Under the pieces are notes generated by a model that saw only the letters and a list, made by a program, of their open reading frames with translations, searched no databases and had not been told where the DNA came from. 64,000 nt of DNA, from assembly GCA_900470805.1 (NCBI GenBank), contig UCCA01000009.1:1-64000 (forward strand). The letters are read 5' to 3'. This document shows, piece after piece, positions 54,112 through 63,398 of the stretch (the stretch's first letter is position 1; every line of letters begins with the position of its first letter). Position numbers and translations under genes: made by a program. This stretch comes from Hyphomicrobiales bacterium. Lineage in GTDB: Bacteria > Pseudomonadota > Alphaproteobacteria > Rhizobiales > Rhizobiaceae.

Positions 54112-55173
54112 TCAGGCGCGCACTTCGAACACCATGTTGAACGGCGTCTCCGTCGCCCGCCGGAAATGCGTGAAGCCGGCGTCGAGCGCCACTTTACGCA
54201 ACCGCGTCTCGCCAGCCTGGGCGCCGAGCGCCAGCCCGACCTCCTGCGACATCGATGCCGGCGTGCAGATCATCGTGGAGGCGCCGTAATAGACCCGGCC
54301 GACAGGATTGAGGTTGTCCTTGAGCTGGTCGTGCGCAAAGGGCTCGACGATCATCCAGGTGCCGCCGGGCGCCAGCGCCTCTCTGACGTGTTTACCGGCA
54401 CCGACAGGATCGCCCATGTCGTGCAGGCAATCGAACATCGCGATCAGATCGTAGCGGCTGGCCGGGAAGCTGGCGGCCGAGGCCTGCTCGAAGGTCACCC
54501 GGTCGGCAACGCCGGCATCCCTGGCGGCGGCTTTCGCCCGCTCGATCGACGGCATGTGGTAGTCGAAGCCGACGAAGGTGGAGGCAGGATAGGCCTGCGC
54601 CATCAGGATCGTCGAGCTGCCGTGGCCGCAACCGACATCCGCCACCTTGGCGCCGGCCTTCAGCCTTGCCTCGACGCCTTCGAGCGCCGGAATCCATTCG
54701 GCGACGAGGCTGTTGTTGTAGCCGGTGCGGAAGAAGCGTTCGGTGCCGCGAAACAGGCAGTTGCTGTGCTCGTGCCAGCCGAGCCCCTTGCCGCTGCGGA
54801 ACGCCTCGGCCACCTTCGGCTCGTCGGTCCACATTGCCTGCACCAGCTGGAACGCGCCGGTGAAGAAGGCGGGGCTGTTTTCCTCGGCGAAGACAAGCGC
54901 CTGCTCCGGCGTCAGCTGGAATCGGTCGGTCTTTTCGTCGTAGGTCAGGTAGTCGGCCGCGGCCAGTGCCGAGAGCCATTCGCGCAGGTAGCGCTCTTTG
55001 ACGGCGGTCTTTCTCGACAGCTCGGCTGCCGTCACCGGCTCGCCGTCGGCCATCGCCTTGAACAGTCCGACGTCGTCGCCGAGCACCACCAGGGAGCCGG
55101 ATACGGCGGCGCCGATGTCGCCGACCAGTCGGCCGACGAGGGCATCCACTTTTTGCATGTCGGGTTGGCGCAT
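54112..55173 (-). CDS. Class I SAM-dependent methyltransferase with N-terminal winged helix
   Basis: The 353-residue protein has an N-terminal winged-helix dimerisation part (about 10-95, GEPVTAAELSRKTAVKERYLREWLSAL). The methyltransferase domain shows VADVGCGHGSST, VGFDYHMPSIE and AMFDCLHDMGDP. It belongs to a group annotated as transcriptional regulator/methyltransferase; the substrate is unknown. GGAGGA in front of the ATG at 55173 fixes the start; an open frame continuing to 55725 is rejected. Confidence 0.85.
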   Translation of the reverse strand: MRQPDMQKVDALVGRLVGDIGAAVSGSLVVLGDDVGLFKAMADGEPVTAAELSRKTAVKERYLREWLSALAAADYLTYDEKTDRFQLTPEQALVFAEENSPAFFTGAFQLVQAMWTDEPKVAEAFRSGKGLGWHEHSNCLFRGTERFFRTGYNNSLVAEWIPALEGVEARLKAGAKVADVGCGHGSSTILMAQAYPASTFVGFDYHMPSIERAKAAARDAGVADRVTFEQASAASFPASRYDLIAMFDCLHDMGDPVGAGKHVREALAPGGTWMIVEPFAHDQLKDNLNPVGRVYYGASTMICTPASMSQEVGLALGAQAGETRLRKVALDAGFTHFRRATETPFNMVFEVRA

Positions 55174-55402
55174 GTCATCCTCCATCGAATGCAGGGAAGA
55201 ACCAGCGGCCGGACTATACACCCGGCTGAGGCGCGACGGAAGGACGGATGACAGCGGGCCTTCAGGCGGCTCCGGCGCGTCGGGAAGGGTTGGCGTCGGC
55301 CGGATGGAATATTCGCTCATCCGTCGATAATGCCGCGTTGACAACAAAATGAGCCGGGATAAGAGTGGCTTAGCCTGCAGATCAGGCGTTGGAGGAATGA
55401 CC

Positions 55403-55837
55403 ATGATCAAGCATCTGACACTTCTTGCTTCCGTATCGCTGCTCGGCGCTCTCGCCTTCGCCAGTCCCTCCGCGGCACTGAGCATGAAAGAGTGCAGCGC
55501 CAAGTACAAGACCGCGCAGTCCGACGGTTCGGCCAAGGACATCAAGTGGAACGACTTCCGCAAGGCCCAGTGCGGTCCGGATGCCACCGCCGAGCCGGAG
55601 GTCACCATGGCAACGGGCGAAGAGCCTGAAAAGCCGACGACGGCAGCCCCCAAGGGCGTGACTTTCCCGACGGCGATCTCGCCGAAATACGCAAAGGAAA
55701 CACCCGGCAAGGGCCGCATGCACACCTGCGTCGACTCCTACCACACCAACAAGGACGCCAACACGCTGAACGGCCTGAAGTGGATCCAGAAGGGTGGCGG
55801 GTTCTACAGCCTGTGCAACGCCAAGCTGAAGACCTGA
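55403..55837 (+). CDS. Small secreted protein with Cys-containing repeats
   Basis: The 144-residue protein has a signal peptide (MIKHLTLLASVSLLGALAF, cleavage near SAA). Two Cys-bearing segments follow: MKECSAKYKTAQSDGSAKDIKWNDFRKAQC and a later HTCVDSYHTNKDANTLNGLKW with a distal SLCNAKLK. They are reminiscent of PsiF-like repeats, but that match is weak. GGAGG lies 7 bp before the ATG at 55403; the ATG at 55397 directly abuts it. Function unknown. Confidence 0.78.
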   Translation: MIKHLTLLASVSLLGALAFASPSAALSMKECSAKYKTAQSDGSAKDIKWNDFRKAQCGPDATAEPEVTMATGEEPEKPTTAAPKGVTFPTAISPKYAKETPGKGRMHTCVDSYHTNKDANTLNGLKWIQKGGGFYSLCNAKLKT

Positions 55838-55947
55838 TGCGGGTGTGATCGCGGCAGCCGTTGGTGGCGGGAGCGGAAGGCTTTCCGCCTTCATCCGTGG
55901 GGCTGTCCCGACAAGCTGCCACGTTGAATTTTCGGCGCTGTGATTAG

Positions 55948-55971
55948 ATCCTCGGCACGATGGCCGAGGAT
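55948..55971. repeat. Palindrome of a RIME-like element interrupted by the IS
   Basis: ATCCTCGGC and GCCGAGGAT form a perfect 9-bp arm pair. This and the GCTCGGG...CCCGAGC palindrome 80 bp further (split by the IS at 56054) look like the two ends of one intergenic mosaic element of a different subtype from copies 1 and 2. Confidence 0.6.
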
Positions 55972-56053
55972 GACGCGGAGAGTGTGGAAGCCCTTGGTTG
56001 CGAAGGCGTGGGGTTGCGGCAACCCTCTCCATCGTCATGCTCGGGCTCGTCCC

Positions 56054-57323
56054 ACTGCTGTCCGGTTTAAATCGCGCACCACTTGAATTCCATTTGGTTC
56101 TGGCTTTTGTGTCTGCTTGACGGTGGCTTGAGGAGTTGATCGGTGGCGCGCCTGTGCATCAGGTTGATGCGCACGAGGCGGGCGAAGGCAAGCGGGCTTG
56201 GAACGATCGTCTGGTCGGCCATTGCCATTTTCAGGATGAGGTAGGCGATCAGGGCAACCGCGATCTGGATGCGGACAGCATTCTCGGAGTTGCCGAGGAA
56301 ATGGCGGATCTTCAGCGTCTGCTTGACCCATCGGAAAAACAGTTCGATCGCCCAGCGACGCTTGTAGAGATCGGCGATCTCCTGAGCCGGCGCATCGAGA
56401 TCGTTTGACAACAGGCGCAACACCTTTCCGCTCTCGGTCCTGACGGAGATCTCGCGGACCGGATCACCGAACGGGTTCTTTCTGTTGGCGGCCTGGCGCG
56501 CCGGCAACAGGCCGATGCGATCGGAGAGGATTACGCCTTCGGCCGTGACCTCCTGCTCGCATGTCACGGTCAAGGGCGTATGCGACTTGAAGCGGGTGAC
56601 GATCCGGCATCCGGCCTTGTCCATTTTTGCCCACCAGCCGAAATCGTAATAGCCGAGATCGAAGACATAGGTGGCGCTGGGCTCGATCGGCATGGCCTTG
56701 GCGGCGGTGATGTCATTGACGTTGGCAGGCGTCACGGCCGCATAGATCGGCCGTTCGGCATCCGCATCGTAGACGATATGGACCTTGGCGCCGCAGGCCT
56801 GGTGGGAAAACCGCGCCCATTGTGCGCCGGCGCCGGAAAGGCGGACACCAGTCGCATCGATCAGATATGTTGCTTCTCCCACCGCCCGGCGCAAACCGCG
56901 TCCCGCACCGGCCACCATCCGCGAAAACAGGCCGGCGAAAACGGCGCTTGGGCGCAGGCGATTGGCATCGGCGAGCGTCGATCGTGATGCCGGCGTTGCG
57001 CCGACATGATAGAGCCGCGATGAATGGCTTTCCAGACCGCCGACGATCTCGCGCAGGCTGACCGCGCCGGCCAGTTGCCCGTAGAGAAGTGCGACGAACT
57101 GGCTTTTGGTCGAGAGCCGGCGAACATGCTTGTCGGCCCCATACTCATCCACAAGCCGATCGAAGGCAGCCCAGGGAACACGCTTCAAAAGATCATGAAA
57201 AACGCTATTCTGGTGCCGCACGGGGTTGCTCCTCTTTCGTGTCCGAGATCGTCGCCAAACGCTCGAATACGAGTAGAATCAACACCGTGCACCTTGTCCA
57301 CTGAATTTAAACCGGACAGCAGT
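56054..57323. mobile_element. Intact IS4-family insertion sequence, 1270 bp
   Basis: The ends are 19-bp perfect inverted repeats (ACTGCTGTCCGGTTTAAAT at 56054-56072 and its complement at 57305-57323), flanked by the 11-bp direct repeat GGGCTCGTCCC (56043-56053 and 57324-57334). One full transposase gene fills the element. The 10-13 bp duplication and the YREK transposase agree with the IS4 group. Identical ends and duplications suggest a recent insertion. Confidence 0.93.
56067..57221 (-). CDS. IS4-family DDE transposase
   Basis: The 384-residue transposase has an N-terminal DNA-binding part with LSTKSQFVALLYGQL, the first catalytic Asp in YLIDATGVRLSG and the second in VFDLGYYDFGWW. The glutamate lies in the YREK signature (Y-2-R-3-E-6-K: YKRRWAIELFFRWVK). 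The stop codon lies inside the left inverted repeat. The frame is intact. Confidence 0.93.
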   Translation of the reverse strand: MRHQNSVFHDLLKRVPWAAFDRLVDEYGADKHVRRLSTKSQFVALLYGQLAGAVSLREIVGGLESHSSRLYHVGATPASRSTLADANRLRPSAVFAGLFSRMVAGAGRGLRRAVGEATYLIDATGVRLSGAGAQWARFSHQACGAKVHIVYDADAERPIYAAVTPANVNDITAAKAMPIEPSATYVFDLGYYDFGWWAKMDKAGCRIVTRFKSHTPLTVTCEQEVTAEGVILSDRIGLLPARQAANRKNPFGDPVREISVRTESGKVLRLLSNDLDAPAQEIADLYKRRWAIELFFRWVKQTLKIRHFLGNSENAVRIQIAVALIAYLILKMAMADQTIVPSPLAFARLVRINLMHRRATDQLLKPPSSRHKSQNQMEFKWCAI

Positions 57324-57414
57324 GGGCTCGTCCCGAGCATCTGCCGACAGACGCCTCACAGGTGGGGTCGGCGTTTAGATCTCAGACGACGCCGCAAGGC
57401 CATATCCACCGATA

Positions 57415-57449
57415 AACAAAAACCCGCCGCGGCATTGCCGGGCGGGTTT
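57415..57449 (-). terminator. Rho-independent terminator of the aap operon
   Basis: On the minus strand AACCCGCC and GGCGGGTT pair around 12 nt and a T-run follows, 25 bp past the aapP stop. Confidence 0.88.
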
Positions 57450-57473
57450 CTCGTTGAGCAGTGGCCAGCCGTC

Positions 57474-58241
57474 CTAGTGGAGGATCTGGCTGAGGAACAG
57501 CTTGGTGCGCTCGTGCTGCGGATTGTCGAAGAACTCGGCCGGCGAGTTCTGTTCGACGATCTGGCCCTGGTCCATGAAGATGACGCGGTTTGCGACCTGG
57601 CGGGCGAAGCCCATTTCGTGGGTCACGCACAGCATCGTCATGCCCTCTTCGGCAAGGCCGACCATGGTGTCGAGCACTTCCTTGATCATCTCAGGGTCGA
57701 GCGCCGAGGTCGGCTCGTCGAACAGCATAATCTTCGGGTTCATGCAGAGCGAGCGGGCGATCGCCACGCGCTGCTGCTGGCCGCCGGACAGCTGTCCCGG
57801 ATACTTGTTGGCCTGTTCGGGGATCTTGACGCGCTTGAGGAAGTGCATGGCGATCTCTTCCGCCTGCTTCTTCGGCATCTTGCGCACCCAGATCGGCGCC
57901 AGCGTGCAGTTTTCGAGGATCGTCAGGTGCGGGAACAGGTTGAAGTGCTGGAACACCATGCCGACTTCGCGGCGCACTTCATCGATCTTCTTCAGATCGT
58001 TGGTCAGCTCCGTGCCGTCGACGAAGATGTGACCCTTCTGATGCTCTTCCAGGCGATTGATGCAGCGGATCATCGTCGACTTGCCGGAGCCGGACGGGCC
58101 GGCGATGACGATGCGCTCGCCGTTCATCACCTTCAGGTTGATGTCGCGCAGCACGTGGAAATCGCCGTACCACTTGTTCATGCCGACGATCTCGATCGCG
58201 ACTTCGGTGGCGGAGACTTTCAGTTTCTTGGGTTCAGCCAT
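57474..58241 (-). CDS. aapP: General L-amino acid ABC transporter, ATP-binding protein
   Basis: The 255-residue ATPase has Walker [10 protein letters not shown], signature LSGGQQQR and Walker [13 protein letters not shown] followed by the conserved H-loop VTHEMGF. It powers uptake and efflux of many L-amino acids in rhizobia. GAGGAAA precedes the ATG. It is the last gene of aapJQMP, 35 bp after aapM. A frame that opens past its start into aapM is a chance fusion. Confidence 0.95.
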   Translation of the reverse strand: MAEPKKLKVSATEVAIEIVGMNKWYGDFHVLRDINLKVMNGERIVIAGPSGSGKSTMIRCINRLEEHQKGHIFVDGTELTNDLKKIDEVRREVGMVFQHFNLFPHLTILENCTLAPIWVRKMPKKQAEEIAMHFLKRVKIPEQANKYPGQLSGGQQQRVAIARSLCMNPKIMLFDEPTSALDPEMIKEVLDTMVGLAEEGMTMLCVTHEMGFARQVANRVIFMDQGQIVEQNSPAEFFDNPQHERTKLFLSQILH

Positions 58242-58276
58242 GATGATTTCCTCAATTCTTTTCTTTTGCGTCAGGC

Positions 58277-59431
58277 TTAGCGTTTGTGGCCGGTGTCGAG
58301 ATGGCGTTCCATGAAGCCGGAATAGCGCGACATGCCGAAGCAGAACATCCAGAAGACGAAGCCGGCGAAGATCAGGCCGGTCAGCGGCGTCACGGCGCTC
58401 GCCCAGTTGGCGTCGGAGAAGTTCAGCCGCACGATGCCGAGCAGGTCGAACATGCCGATGATCGAGACCAGCGACGTATCCTTGAACGTGCCGATGAAGG
58501 TGTTGACGATGCTGGGGATGACCAGCTTGATCGCCTGCGGCATGATGATCAGCCGGGTCTTCTGCCAGTAGCCGAGACCGAGCGAATCCGCCCCCTCGAA
58601 CTGGCCCTTCGGAATGGCCTGCAGGCCGCCGCGGATCACTTCCGCCATATAGGCCGAGGTGAAGATCGACACCCCGATCAGCGCGCGCAGCAGCTTGTCG
58701 ACGGTCCAGCCGGTGGGCAGGAACAGCGGCAGCATGACGCTCGCCATGAACAGAACGGTGATCAGCGGCACGCCGCGGATGACCTCGATGAAGGCGACGC
58801 AGACCATGCGGATGACAGGCATCTTCGATCGCCGCCCGAGCGCCAGCATGATGCCGAAGGGCAGGGAGACCGCGATGGCCACGAAGGACAGGATCAGGGT
58901 GACCATCAGGCCGCCCCAGAGCGATGTTTCCACCACTTCCAGACCCAGGCCGCCGTAAAGCAGCCAGAAGGAGACGACCGGCAGGACGAGGAACAGCAGG
59001 ATGGCGTTCAAGCCCTTGCGCGGCGCCGACGGGATCAGCATCGGCACGAGCAGAAGCACGAACAGGATGCCGACGATGGTCGGACGCCAGCGATCGGCAA
59101 GCGGATAGCGGCCGAACAGGAACTGGTCGTACTTGGCGGTGACGAACGCCCAGCAGGCACCGCTCCAGCCATCCGGCTGGATGCCGCCCTGAACGGTAGT
59201 GGCGCAGAAGGTACGATCGGGGCCTGTCCACACCGCCTGGATGAAAAGCCAGTTGACGATATGCGGCACCGACCAGACGAGGAACGCCAGCGCCAGGACC
59301 GTCATCACGACGTCCTTGGGGGTGGCGAGCAGGTTCTTGCGGATCCAGGCGTTGGCCCCCTTTTCGCCCGCCGGAGCGGGCTCGGGTGCCAGGATTTCGG
59401 TTCTGACGAAGGAATGATTGGATACGGACAT
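58277..59431 (-). CDS. aapM: General L-amino acid ABC transporter, permease AapM
   Basis: The 384-residue inner-membrane permease has about eight helices and the polar-amino-acid EAA loop ([45 protein letters not shown]). The long first part with an aromatic periplasmic loop ([15 protein letters not shown]) is AapM-like. It starts 1 bp after aapQ ends and pairs with AapQ. Confidence 0.94.
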   Translation of the reverse strand: MSVSNHSFVRTEILAPEPAPAGEKGANAWIRKNLLATPKDVVMTVLALAFLVWSVPHIVNWLFIQAVWTGPDRTFCATTVQGGIQPDGWSGACWAFVTAKYDQFLFGRYPLADRWRPTIVGILFVLLLVPMLIPSAPRKGLNAILLFLVLPVVSFWLLYGGLGLEVVETSLWGGLMVTLILSFVAIAVSLPFGIMLALGRRSKMPVIRMVCVAFIEVIRGVPLITVLFMASVMLPLFLPTGWTVDKLLRALIGVSIFTSAYMAEVIRGGLQAIPKGQFEGADSLGLGYWQKTRLIIMPQAIKLVIPSIVNTFIGTFKDTSLVSIIGMFDLLGIVRLNFSDANWASAVTPLTGLIFAGFVFWMFCFGMSRYSGFMERHLDTGHKR

Positions 59432-59432
59432 C

Positions 59433-60635
59433 TTATCTCTCCACCAGTGCCATCTTGGCGTTGAACCAGTTCATGAACAGCGAGGTGAGGATGCTGAGCC
59501 CGAGGTAGACGATGCCCCAGATGCAGACGATCTCGATCGCCTGGCCGCTCTGGTTCATGATCGTGCCGCCGACGGCGACGAGATCGGAAAAGCCGATGGC
59601 GATCGCCAGCGACGAGTTCTTCGTGAGGTTGAGATACTGGCTGGTCAGCGGCGGGATAATGATGCGCATCGCCTGCGGCACGACAACCAACCGGGTGATG
59701 CCCGACGGATGCAGGCCGAGCGCGCCGGCCGCCTCGGACTGGCCCTTGGCGACGCCGCGAATGCCGCCGCGCACGATTTCGGCGATGAACGAGGCGGTGT
59801 AGAAGGAGAGCGCCAGGAACAGCGACATGAATTCCGGGCCGACGACGGAACCGCCGGTCAGGTTGAACTTGCCTGCAACGGGCACGTCGAACGACATCGG
59901 TGTGCCGGTTGCCAAGAAGGCGATCAGCGGCAGGCCGACGATCAGGCCGATCGACACCCAGATGGTGTGGAACGGCTGGCCGGTCGCGGCCTGGCGCTTG
60001 TGCGCCCAGCGCGACATGAACACCACGGCGATGATGGCGATGACAAAGGCTGCCAGTACGGCCAGCATGCCGTTTTCGAAGATCGGGCGCGGGAAGGCGA
60101 GGCCGCGATTGTTGAGGAACATGTCGAACGGCAGATGCAGCGATTCACGCGGTTGCGGCAGCACGGCGAGAACGCCGGAATACCAGAAGAAGATGACCAG
60201 CAGCGGCGGAATGTTGCGGAACACCTCGACATAGATCTGGCAGAGCTTGGCGATCAGCCAGTTGTGCGACAGGCGTCCGATACCGACGATGAAACCGATG
60301 ATCGTCGCCGTGATGATGCCTGTAATGGCGACCAGCATCGTGTTGAGGATACCGACGATGAGCGCGCGCCCATAGGTCGAATCGCTGGAATAGGGAATGA
60401 GCGACTGGCCAACTTCGAAGCCGGCGCGGCCGCGCAGGAAGCCAAACCCGGAGGCCGTGTTGCTGCGTGCCAGATTGGCGGCGGTGTTGTGGGCAATCCA
60501 CCAGACGAGGCCGACGAGGACCACGATGGTCAGGGCCTGGAAAAAGATACCCCGGTATTTCGGGTCGTACATGGCCGAGCGGAAGCTCCAGCCGTTTTCG
60601 GATATAGGTGTGGTGTTAGCCGCCTCTTGCGCCAT
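59433..60635 (-). CDS. aapQ: General L-amino acid ABC transporter, permease AapQ
   Basis: The 400-residue permease has a long N-terminal stretch, several TM helices, and the EAA loop [45 protein letters not shown]. The start at 60635 fits the family MAQEA and follows AGGGGAT; the frame is open 45 codons upstream without support. It follows aapJ after a 92-bp gap with a strong hairpin. Confidence 0.94.
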   Translation of the reverse strand: MAQEAANTTPISENGWSFRSAMYDPKYRGIFFQALTIVVLVGLVWWIAHNTAANLARSNTASGFGFLRGRAGFEVGQSLIPYSSDSTYGRALIVGILNTMLVAITGIITATIIGFIVGIGRLSHNWLIAKLCQIYVEVFRNIPPLLVIFFWYSGVLAVLPQPRESLHLPFDMFLNNRGLAFPRPIFENGMLAVLAAFVIAIIAVVFMSRWAHKRQAATGQPFHTIWVSIGLIVGLPLIAFLATGTPMSFDVPVAGKFNLTGGSVVGPEFMSLFLALSFYTASFIAEIVRGGIRGVAKGQSEAAGALGLHPSGITRLVVVPQAMRIIIPPLTSQYLNLTKNSSLAIAIGFSDLVAVGGTIMNQSGQAIEIVCIWGIVYLGLSILTSLFMNWFNAKMALVER

Positions 60636-60685
60636 GCCGAGCCAATCCCCTGTGTGCCCGTTTTGGGCTTTCTTTTTTGGAAGAG

Positions 60686-60710
60686 GGAAAGGCGGCGAGG
60701 CCGCCTTTCC
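60686..60710. other. Strong hairpin between aapJ and aapQ
   Basis: GGAAAGGCGGC and GCCGCCTTTCC form an 11-bp perfect stem with a 3-nt loop and no T-run downstream on the minus strand. It lies in the gap after the binding-protein gene, where such stems often protect the upstream message and lower the level of the permease genes. Confidence 0.75.
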
Positions 60711-60727
60711 GGGCTTTATGCGTGGGA

Positions 60728-61753
60728 TCAGCGAACCGGAGGAGCGTACTGGATGCCGCCCTTGTTCCACAGCGCGTTCAGGCCGCGTGCGATCTTGAGC
60801 GGGCTGCCCTGACCGATGTTGCGTTCGAAGATTTCGCCGTAGTTGCCGACGCCCTTGATGACGTTTGCAGCCCAGTCGTTGGTCAGGCCGAGATCGGTAC
60901 CGATCTTGGTGTCTGCCTCGGAACCGAGGAAGCGCTTGACGTCGGGGTTCGGCGAGTTCTTCATTTCGTCGACGTTGGCCTGGGTAACGCCGAATTCCTC
61001 AGCGTTGATCAGCGCGTAGGCCGTCCACGATACGATGTCGAACCACTGGTCGTCGCCCTGGCGAACGGCCGGGCCGAGCGGCTCCTTGGAGATGATCTCC
61101 GGCAGGATGACGTGCTCGTCGGGGTTCTTCAGCGTCAGACGCAGCGAGTAGAGGCCGGACTGGTCGGTGGTGTAGACGTCGCAACGGCCGGAATCATAGG
61201 CGGCGTTGACTTCTTCCAGCTTTTCGAAAACCACCGGATTGTACTGCAGGTTGTTGGCCTTGAAGTAGTCGGCGAGGTTCAGCTCGGTCGTGGTGCCGGA
61301 CTGGACGCAGATGGCGGCGCCGGACAGTTCGAGAGCCGACTTCACGTTCAGGCTCTTGCGAACCATGAAGCCCTGACCGTCGTAATAGGTGATCGGACGG
61401 AAGTTGAAGCCGAGCGCGGTGTCGCGGTTGATCGTCCACGTCGTGTTACGCGACAGGACGTCGATTTCGCCGGACTGCAGCGCCGTGAAGCGCTCCTTGG
61501 CGTTGGTCGGCGTGTACTTCACCTTGGTCGGATCGCCGAAGACGGCGGATGCTACGGCCTTGCAGAAGTCCACGTCGAAGCCGGCCCAGTTGCCGGAAGC
61601 GTCAGGTGCAGCGAAGCCGGTAAGACCGGTGTTCACGCCGCACTGAACGAAACCCTTTGCTTTTACGTCTTCCAGAGTCGTCGCCGAAGCTGCCGAAGCG
61701 CCAAGTGCGAAAACTGCTGCGCCAATGGCGACCGACAGAAGCTTAATCTTCAT
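60728..61753 (-). CDS. aapJ: General L-amino acid ABC transporter, substrate-binding protein
   Basis: The 341-residue periplasmic receptor has a signal peptide (KIKLLSVAIGAAVFALG, cleavage at ASA-TTL). The family 3 pattern follows, with the AapJ pieces VQCGVNTGLTGFAAPDASGNW, GFDVDFCKAVASAVFGD and SGTTTELNLADYF. The ATG at 61753 follows AAAGGTTGGGAAA; the TTG at 61762 is less likely. It is the first gene of the operon. Confidence 0.96.
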   Translation of the reverse strand: MKIKLLSVAIGAAVFALGASAASATTLEDVKAKGFVQCGVNTGLTGFAAPDASGNWAGFDVDFCKAVASAVFGDPTKVKYTPTNAKERFTALQSGEIDVLSRNTTWTINRDTALGFNFRPITYYDGQGFMVRKSLNVKSALELSGAAICVQSGTTTELNLADYFKANNLQYNPVVFEKLEEVNAAYDSGRCDVYTTDQSGLYSLRLTLKNPDEHVILPEIISKEPLGPAVRQGDDQWFDIVSWTAYALINAEEFGVTQANVDEMKNSPNPDVKRFLGSEADTKIGTDLGLTNDWAANVIKGVGNYGEIFERNIGQGSPLKIARGLNALWNKGGIQYAPPVR

Positions 61754-62131
61754 TTTTCCCAACCTTTTTCCGTTATCTTATGTTTTCTTGTGGGAGCGTC
61801 GGCAGAAGCGGGCTGACCTCCCAAGCGACCCGAACCCTCCCGGCGCGAGTGGTCCTATCACAGTCGGAAATATCACCACGGTCAAGTGTTGGGCCACAAG
61901 ATTGCGTGATATTTCGGCAATTTAGAAAGCGCAGCTCACTGGATAGGCAAATGATTATCCAAAAGGCACCGTTTGGCGGAAAAAATTGCGTAAACTCTCT
62001 GATATATCTGATGAATTGCTCTTCTTCGGTCATGCCTGCACAGCGGTCATGCGTTTCATCAGGGTTGACCCAACGCCAAGCCCGGTTCAAGAGTTTCGCC
62101 AAGAGCATTCATTCTAAAGGCTTATTCGGAC
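61754..62131. other. 378-bp divergent region between aapJ and metC
   Basis: No gene was seen. It must hold the aap promoter on the minus strand and the metC promoter on the plus strand. A GGG-C...TTGC string near 61890 on the plus strand resembles a weak sigma-54 site but lacks the T and the A5; not accepted as a promoter. Confidence 0.4.
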
Positions 62132-63322
62132 ATGAAAGACAGAGACGGTCTGCTGCAGAACGCCGGCATCAACACCCGCCTTTCCCACCTGGGAAATGAT
62201 CCTGCCGACTACCACGGCTTCGTCAATCCGCCCGTCGTTCATGCCTCGACCGTGCTGTTTCCGACCGCAAAGGCAATGGAGACCCGGGCGCAGAAATACA
62301 CCTACGGCACGCGCGGCACCCCGACCACCGATGCGCTGTGCGAGGCGATCGATGCGCTGGAGGGATCGGCCGGAACGATCCTCGTTCCGTCGGGCCTCGC
62401 CGCCGTCACCGTCCCGTTCCTGGCCTTCCTGTCCGCAGGCGATCATGCGCTGGTGGTCGATTCCGTCTACGGCCCGACCCGCCACTTCTGCGACACGATG
62501 ATGAAGCGCCTCGGCGTCGAGATCGACTATTACGATCCGACCATCGGCGCCGGCATCGAGACGCTGATCAAGCCGAACACCAGGCTGGTCCACACCGAGG
62601 CCCCAGGCTCCAATACTTTCGAGATGCAGGACATTCCGGCGATTTCGGCGATTGCCCACAAGCACGGCGCCGTCGTTACCATGGACAACACCTGGGCGAC
62701 GCCGGTCTATTTCCGGCCGCTCGATTTCGGCGTCGATATCTCTATCCACGCGGCGACCAAATATCCGTCCGGCCATTCCGACATCCTGATGGGCACGGTT
62801 TCGGCCAACGCCAAGCATTGGGAGCAACTGCACGAGGCAAACATCACGCTCGGCATCTGCGGCGCGCCCGACGATGCCTACCAGATCCTGCGCGGCCTGC
62901 GCACCATGGGCGTGCGTCTCGAGCGTCATTATGAAAGCGCGCTTGATATCGCCAAGTGGCTGGAAGGTCGGGAAGAGGTCGCGGCCGTGCTGCATCCGGC
63001 ACTGCCGAGCTTCCCCGGCCACGATCTGTGGAAGCGAGATTTCAAGGGTGCCAGCGGCATCTTCTCCTTCGTGCTGAAGGCGGAAACGGCGGCGGCATTC
63101 AAGCCGAAGGCGCATGCCTTCCTCGATGCCTTGCGTATCTTCGGCCTCGGTTGGTCCTGGGGCGGGTTCGAGAGCCTTGCGGTTCATGTCGGCCTGAACG
63201 ATCGCCGCGTCGCCAAGGCGCCGACCCAAGGACCGGTCATCCGCCTGCAGATCGGTCTCGAGGACGTTGCCGATATCAAGGTCGATATCGAACGCGGCTT
63301 CACCGCCGCCAACGCGGTTTGA
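62132..63322 (+). CDS. metC: Cystathionine beta-lyase
   Basis: The 396-residue Cys/Met-metabolism PLP enzyme has YTYGTRGTPTTDAL, SGLAAVTVPFLAFL, a DNTWATP segment, and PLP lysine Lys210 in HAATKYPSGHSD. It cleaves cystathionine to homocysteine. The gene agrees with MetC rather than MetB by the C-terminal GWSWGGFESL region. The ATG has only a weak ribosome site. It is convergent with the FAD monooxygenase gene. Confidence 0.9.
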   Translation: MKDRDGLLQNAGINTRLSHLGNDPADYHGFVNPPVVHASTVLFPTAKAMETRAQKYTYGTRGTPTTDALCEAIDALEGSAGTILVPSGLAAVTVPFLAFLSAGDHALVVDSVYGPTRHFCDTMMKRLGVEIDYYDPTIGAGIETLIKPNTRLVHTEAPGSNTFEMQDIPAISAIAHKHGAVVTMDNTWATPVYFRPLDFGVDISIHAATKYPSGHSDILMGTVSANAKHWEQLHEANITLGICGAPDDAYQILRGLRTMGVRLERHYESALDIAKWLEGREEVAAVLHPALPSFPGHDLWKRDFKGASGIFSFVLKAETAAAFKPKAHAFLDALRIFGLGWSWGGFESLAVHVGLNDRRVAKAPTQGPVIRLQIGLEDVADIKVDIERGFTAANAV

Positions 63323-63398
63323 CCGGCTTGGACTGAATGGACGGCGCGTGGCTGCTTGCCGGTCGCGCGCGTCCAATCGCCCTATCGGTCGCCTTGGG

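Noticed and set aside
54112..55725. 537-residue version of the methyltransferase
   Set aside because: The first 184 residues are not family-like and overlap the small secreted-protein gene; GGAGGA marks the ATG at 55173.
57474..59231. Apparent AapP fusion of 585 residues
   Set aside because: The part before the MAEPKKLKV methionine is aapM read in a wrong frame; aapM and aapP are separate genes.
61885..61905. Sigma-54-like string upstream of metC
   Set aside because: GGGC and TTGC have the spacing but the TGGCAC part is poor, and metC is not expected to be RpoN-dependent.
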